DNA of 11,906 bases. It comes from Solirubrobacterales bacterium (GTDB taxonomy: Bacteria > Actinomycetota > Thermoleophilia > Solirubrobacterales > Solirubrobacteraceae). Where the stretch lies: contig QHBV01000167.1 in assembly GCA_003244035.1 (NCBI GenBank), positions 1,476 through 13,381 of the forward strand, written 5' to 3'. The translations under genes and the position numbers were made by a program. This document shows positions 9,830 through 11,906 of the stretch, piece after piece; position 1 is the first letter of the stretch; every line of letters begins with the position of its first letter. The notes under the pieces are model-generated. The model did not search any database and had not been told where the DNA came from. It saw only the letters and a program-made list of their open reading frames with translations.

Positions 9830-11437
9830 CGCTTCTTCAGCTTCCTGAACCTGTTCGTCTTCAGCATGCTTGTGCTCGTGCTGGCCAACAACTACCTGAT
9901 GCTCTTTGTCGGCTGGGAGCTGGTGGGCCTCTCGTCCTACCTGCTGATCGGCTTCTGGTATCAGAAGCGCGACATCTTCCAGGACATCAAGGGCTTTTTG
10001 CGCAAAGACGTGCCCTTCGAGGCGGCGAAGAAGGCGTTCATCGTCAACCGCATCGGCGACTTCGGCTTCGCCGTCGGCATCATGATGCTATTCGTCAACT
10101 TCGGGACGCTGTCGTTCGCCAATATCTTCAACATGGCGCCCACTCAGGTGCATAACTTCGTGCTCGGCAACATGACGCTGACCTGCCTGCTGCTCTTCAT
10201 GGGCGCGATGGGCAAGTCGGCGCAGTTCCCGCTGCATGTCTGGCTGCCCGACGCCATGGCCGGCCCAACGCCGGTGTCGGCCCTCATCCACGCCGCGACG
10301 ATGGTCGTCGCCGGCGTCTACCTCATCAGCCGGTTCTACGGCGTTTTCTCCCAGGCTTTCCACATCTTCACCCCCGGGCACACCGGCTTCAACCTGGTGG
10401 CCATCATCGGCGGGGGCACGATCATCATCGCCGCCCTCTTGGCGTTCGTGCAGCACGACATCAAGAAGGTGCTGGCCTACTCGACGGTCAGCCAGCTCGG
10501 CTACATGATGCTGGCGCTGGGTGCGGGTAGTTTGGCAGCCGGCATGTTCCACCTGTTCACCCACGCCTTTTTCAAGGCGCTCCTCTTCCTCGCGGCCGGC
10601 AGCGTCATCCACGCGCTCGGCGGCGAGCAAGATATGCTAAAAATGGGAGGGCTGTTCAACCGCATCCGTGGCACTGGCACGACGTTTCTCATCGGCGCGC
10701 TCGCCCTCATGGGTCTCTTTCCTTTCGCCGGCTTCTTCAGCAAGGACGAGATCATCCGCGCCGCGCTTAGCGCCAGTGGGGTCGAGTTCCTCATGGGGCT
10801 GGCTGCGTTGCTGACGGCGGGCCTGACCGCCTTCTACATGTTCCGCCTGTTCCTGATCGCCTTCGGCTGGGAGTGGCTGCGGGACGATCCGCGGCACCTT
10901 CATGAGGCGTTGCCCATCCAGACCATTCCGATCGTCATCCTGGCCGCGGGGGCAGCGCTCGGGGGATACATCCCGGTGGCGAACTTTCTCGAACCCGTCT
11001 TCGGCCATGCGGTCGACATCGGCACCGGGGCGTTCATCGGTCTCGGGGCGCTCACGCTCGTTGCCGCGGCGCTTGGCTTCGCGCTCGCCTACCTTCTCTA
11101 CGCGCGCCGCCCCGGGATGGCCGTTGCCTGGCGGGCGCGGCTCGGTCCGGTTGCGAGCCTGGTCGAGCACAAGTACTATGTCGATGAGCTATACGACCGC
11201 GTGCTCGTTCGACCCGGGTTTGCGCTCGGTCGATTCCTCTCGAACGTCTTCGAGCCCCGCGTCATCGACGGGGCGATCATGGGTGTGGCGGACTTCTTCC
11301 TGCTCGAATCCCGCGCGTGGCGGCTGATCCAGACCGGACGGGTACGCAGCTACGGGCTCTGGACCCTCGGCGGCGCGATCGGGATCGTTGTCATCGTTGC
11401 CGCCTACCTCGGGTACCTGCCCTTTCGGTTGGGCTGA
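9488..11437 (+). CDS. nuoL: NADH-quinone oxidoreductase subunit L with a foreign N-terminal segment (chimeric nuoL)
   Basis: NuoL is the distal antiporter-like proton-pumping subunit in the membrane arm of complex I. The product has 649 residues. From about residue 112 it is clear NuoL: ARFFSFLNLFVFSMLVLV (114-131), LFVGWELVGLSSYLLIGFWY (139-158) with the essential Glu144, GKSAQFPLHVWLPDAMAGPT (242-261) with Lys243, SALIHAATMVVAGVYL (264-279), VLAYSTVSQLGYM and THAFFKALLFLAAGSVIHAL, GFFSKDEII, and the C-terminal EHKYYVDELYD before the lateral-helix region. Residues 1 to ~110 do not resemble NuoL helices 1-3. They read like the start of another membrane protein (DLADHLFRAQLFREEGFGLW, then WYSGHHILSYSVLFPAVSAL). 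The GTG at 9488 comes 1 nt after the hydrolase stop, preceded by GGCGGG. nuoK is not upstream. The NuoL call is firm; the function of the hybrid is uncertain. Confidence 0.9.
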   Translation: MSTATATAPRFAAHGASGERLRRTAPTLVAAVFAGVYVIVGPASLDLADHLFRAQLFREEGFGLWNNLWYSGHHILSYSVLFPAVSALLSPQLAGGLAATAGLAAIYLEPYRRARFFSFLNLFVFSMLVLVLANNYLMLFVGWELVGLSSYLLIGFWYQKRDIFQDIKGFLRKDVPFEAAKKAFIVNRIGDFGFAVGIMMLFVNFGTLSFANIFNMAPTQVHNFVLGNMTLTCLLLFMGAMGKSAQFPLHVWLPDAMAGPTPVSALIHAATMVVAGVYLISRFYGVFSQAFHIFTPGHTGFNLVAIIGGGTIIIAALLAFVQHDIKKVLAYSTVSQLGYMMLALGAGSLAAGMFHLFTHAFFKALLFLAAGSVIHALGGEQDMLKMGGLFNRIRGTGTTFLIGALALMGLFPFAGFFSKDEIIRAALSASGVEFLMGLAALLTAGLTAFYMFRLFLIAFGWEWLRDDPRHLHEALPIQTIPIVILAAGAALGGYIPVANFLEPVFGHAVDIGTGAFIGLGALTLVAAALGFALAYLLYARRPGMAVAWRARLGPVASLVEHKYYVDELYDRVLVRPGFALGRFLSNVFEPRVIDGAIMGVADFFLLESRAWRLIQTGRVRSYGLWTLGGAIGIVVIVAAYLGYLPFRLG

Positions 11438-11906
11438 TGAACTGGTACACGCTCTCCCCGAACCTGCCCTGGCTGACCCTCGTCCTGGTCCTGCCGCTGG
11501 CCGGAGCGCTGCTGGTCGCGCTCGTGCCCTCGGTCGCGCGACGCACCGTGAAGCAGCTGGGGATCCTGACCGCGGTCGCGACCCTGATCCTCGTGCTGGC
11601 CATCATCGGCGGCTTCCAGCACGGCGTCGGCAACCTTCGCTTCCAGTTCGAGGAGGTACGGCCGTGGATTCCCGGCGTAGGAATCAGCTACCACCTCGGC
11701 GTCGACGGTCTCTCGTTGTTCCTCGTCGTTCTCATGGCCTTTCTCACCTGCCTGAGCTTGCTTGCCTCGTGGCGGAGCGTCCAGCAGAACCTCAAAGCCT
11801 TCCTGTTCTTCGTCCTGTTGCTCGAAACCAGCGTGATCGGCGTCTTCGTGGCGCTCGACCTCGTGCTCTACTACATCTTCTGGGAGGCCATGCTCGTCCC
11901 GATGTA
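11437..11906 (+). CDS. nuoM: NADH-quinone oxidoreductase subunit M, N-terminal part (truncated by window edge)
   Basis: NuoM is the middle antiporter-like proton-pumping subunit of complex I. The first 156 residues are visible. The protein opens with a hydrophobic helix (WLTLVLVLPLAGALLVALVP), a second helix at about 40-56, then the family motif YHLGVDGLSLFLVVLMAFLT, another helix, and VALDLVLYYIFWEAMLVPM, whose Glu in FWEAM is the conserved TM5 residue needed for proton pumping. The ATG at 11437 overlaps the nuoL stop by one base (TGATG), the usual nuoL-nuoM coupling. The visible N-terminus is complete and normal, unlike that of nuoL. nuoN would be expected beyond the edge. Confidence 0.95.
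   Translation, partial: MNWYTLSPNLPWLTLVLVLPLAGALLVALVPSVARRTVKQLGILTAVATLILVLAIIGGFQHGVGNLRFQFEEVRPWIPGVGISYHLGVDGLSLFLVVLMAFLTCLSLLASWRSVQQNLKAFLFFVLLLETSVIGVFVALDLVLYYIFWEAMLVPM

Overview
The window is high-GC DNA with actinobacterial gene order and style: dnaK-grpE-dnaJ-hspR, GTG starts, and start codons lying about 7 nt after a -10-like box. The protein style (an HspR-type MerR regulator, a WTNW-type lactone oxidase, and remnants of a Cys-rich 'SCxxxxxCxA' repeat protein) suggests Thermoleophilia/Solirubrobacterales. That taxonomic call is inference from memory, not a search result.

Minus strand, 1-5605: the heat-shock disaggregase module. dnaK, grpE, dnaJ and hspR form one tight operon (1-nt overlaps at dnaK/grpE and dnaJ/hspR, 12-nt gap at grpE/dnaJ). 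clpB follows 283 nt downstream of hspR, carries its own upstream element, and runs off the left edge. The upstream regions of dnaK and clpB share an inverted repeat, AAATCTR-N13-CAGATYT, with identical arm spacing. This is the best candidate operator for coordinated control, probably by HspR, although it is not the textbook HAIR sequence. The clpB-hspR gap also holds a fragment resembling a GT39-type membrane glycosyltransferase and a triple 17-bp tandem repeat that straddles the hspR stop codon.

Middle, 5606-8665: a 498-bp gap containing a frameshifted remnant of a secreted Cys-repeat protein; an FAD-linked lactone (sugar-1,4-lactone) oxidase on the plus strand; then, tail to tail with a 32-bp overlap, an endonuclease III-like DNA glycosylase on the minus strand; and a PfkB-type sugar kinase pseudogene that has lost about 100 internal codons.

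Right, 8665-11906, plus strand: an alpha/beta hydrolase whose nucleophile elbow reads GHGWG (Gly instead of Ser/Asp), followed after 1 nt by a nuoL gene whose first ~112 residues are not NuoL-like and resemble the start of an unrelated membrane protein, and then the start of nuoM, overlapping nuoL by 1 nt. The nuoL chimera is the most surprising item: the conserved antiporter body with its key Glu and Lys is intact, but the usual first three helices are replaced by a foreign segment of similar length.

Overall, the heat-shock block looks intact, while the rest shows repeated signs of deletion and gene erosion: two remnants, one internally deleted kinase, one chimeric gene and one hydrolase without its nucleophile. 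Either the chromosome carries real rearrangement scars here or the draft assembly contains errors. Read-level evidence would separate these. No tRNA, rRNA, CRISPR array or insertion sequence was seen.
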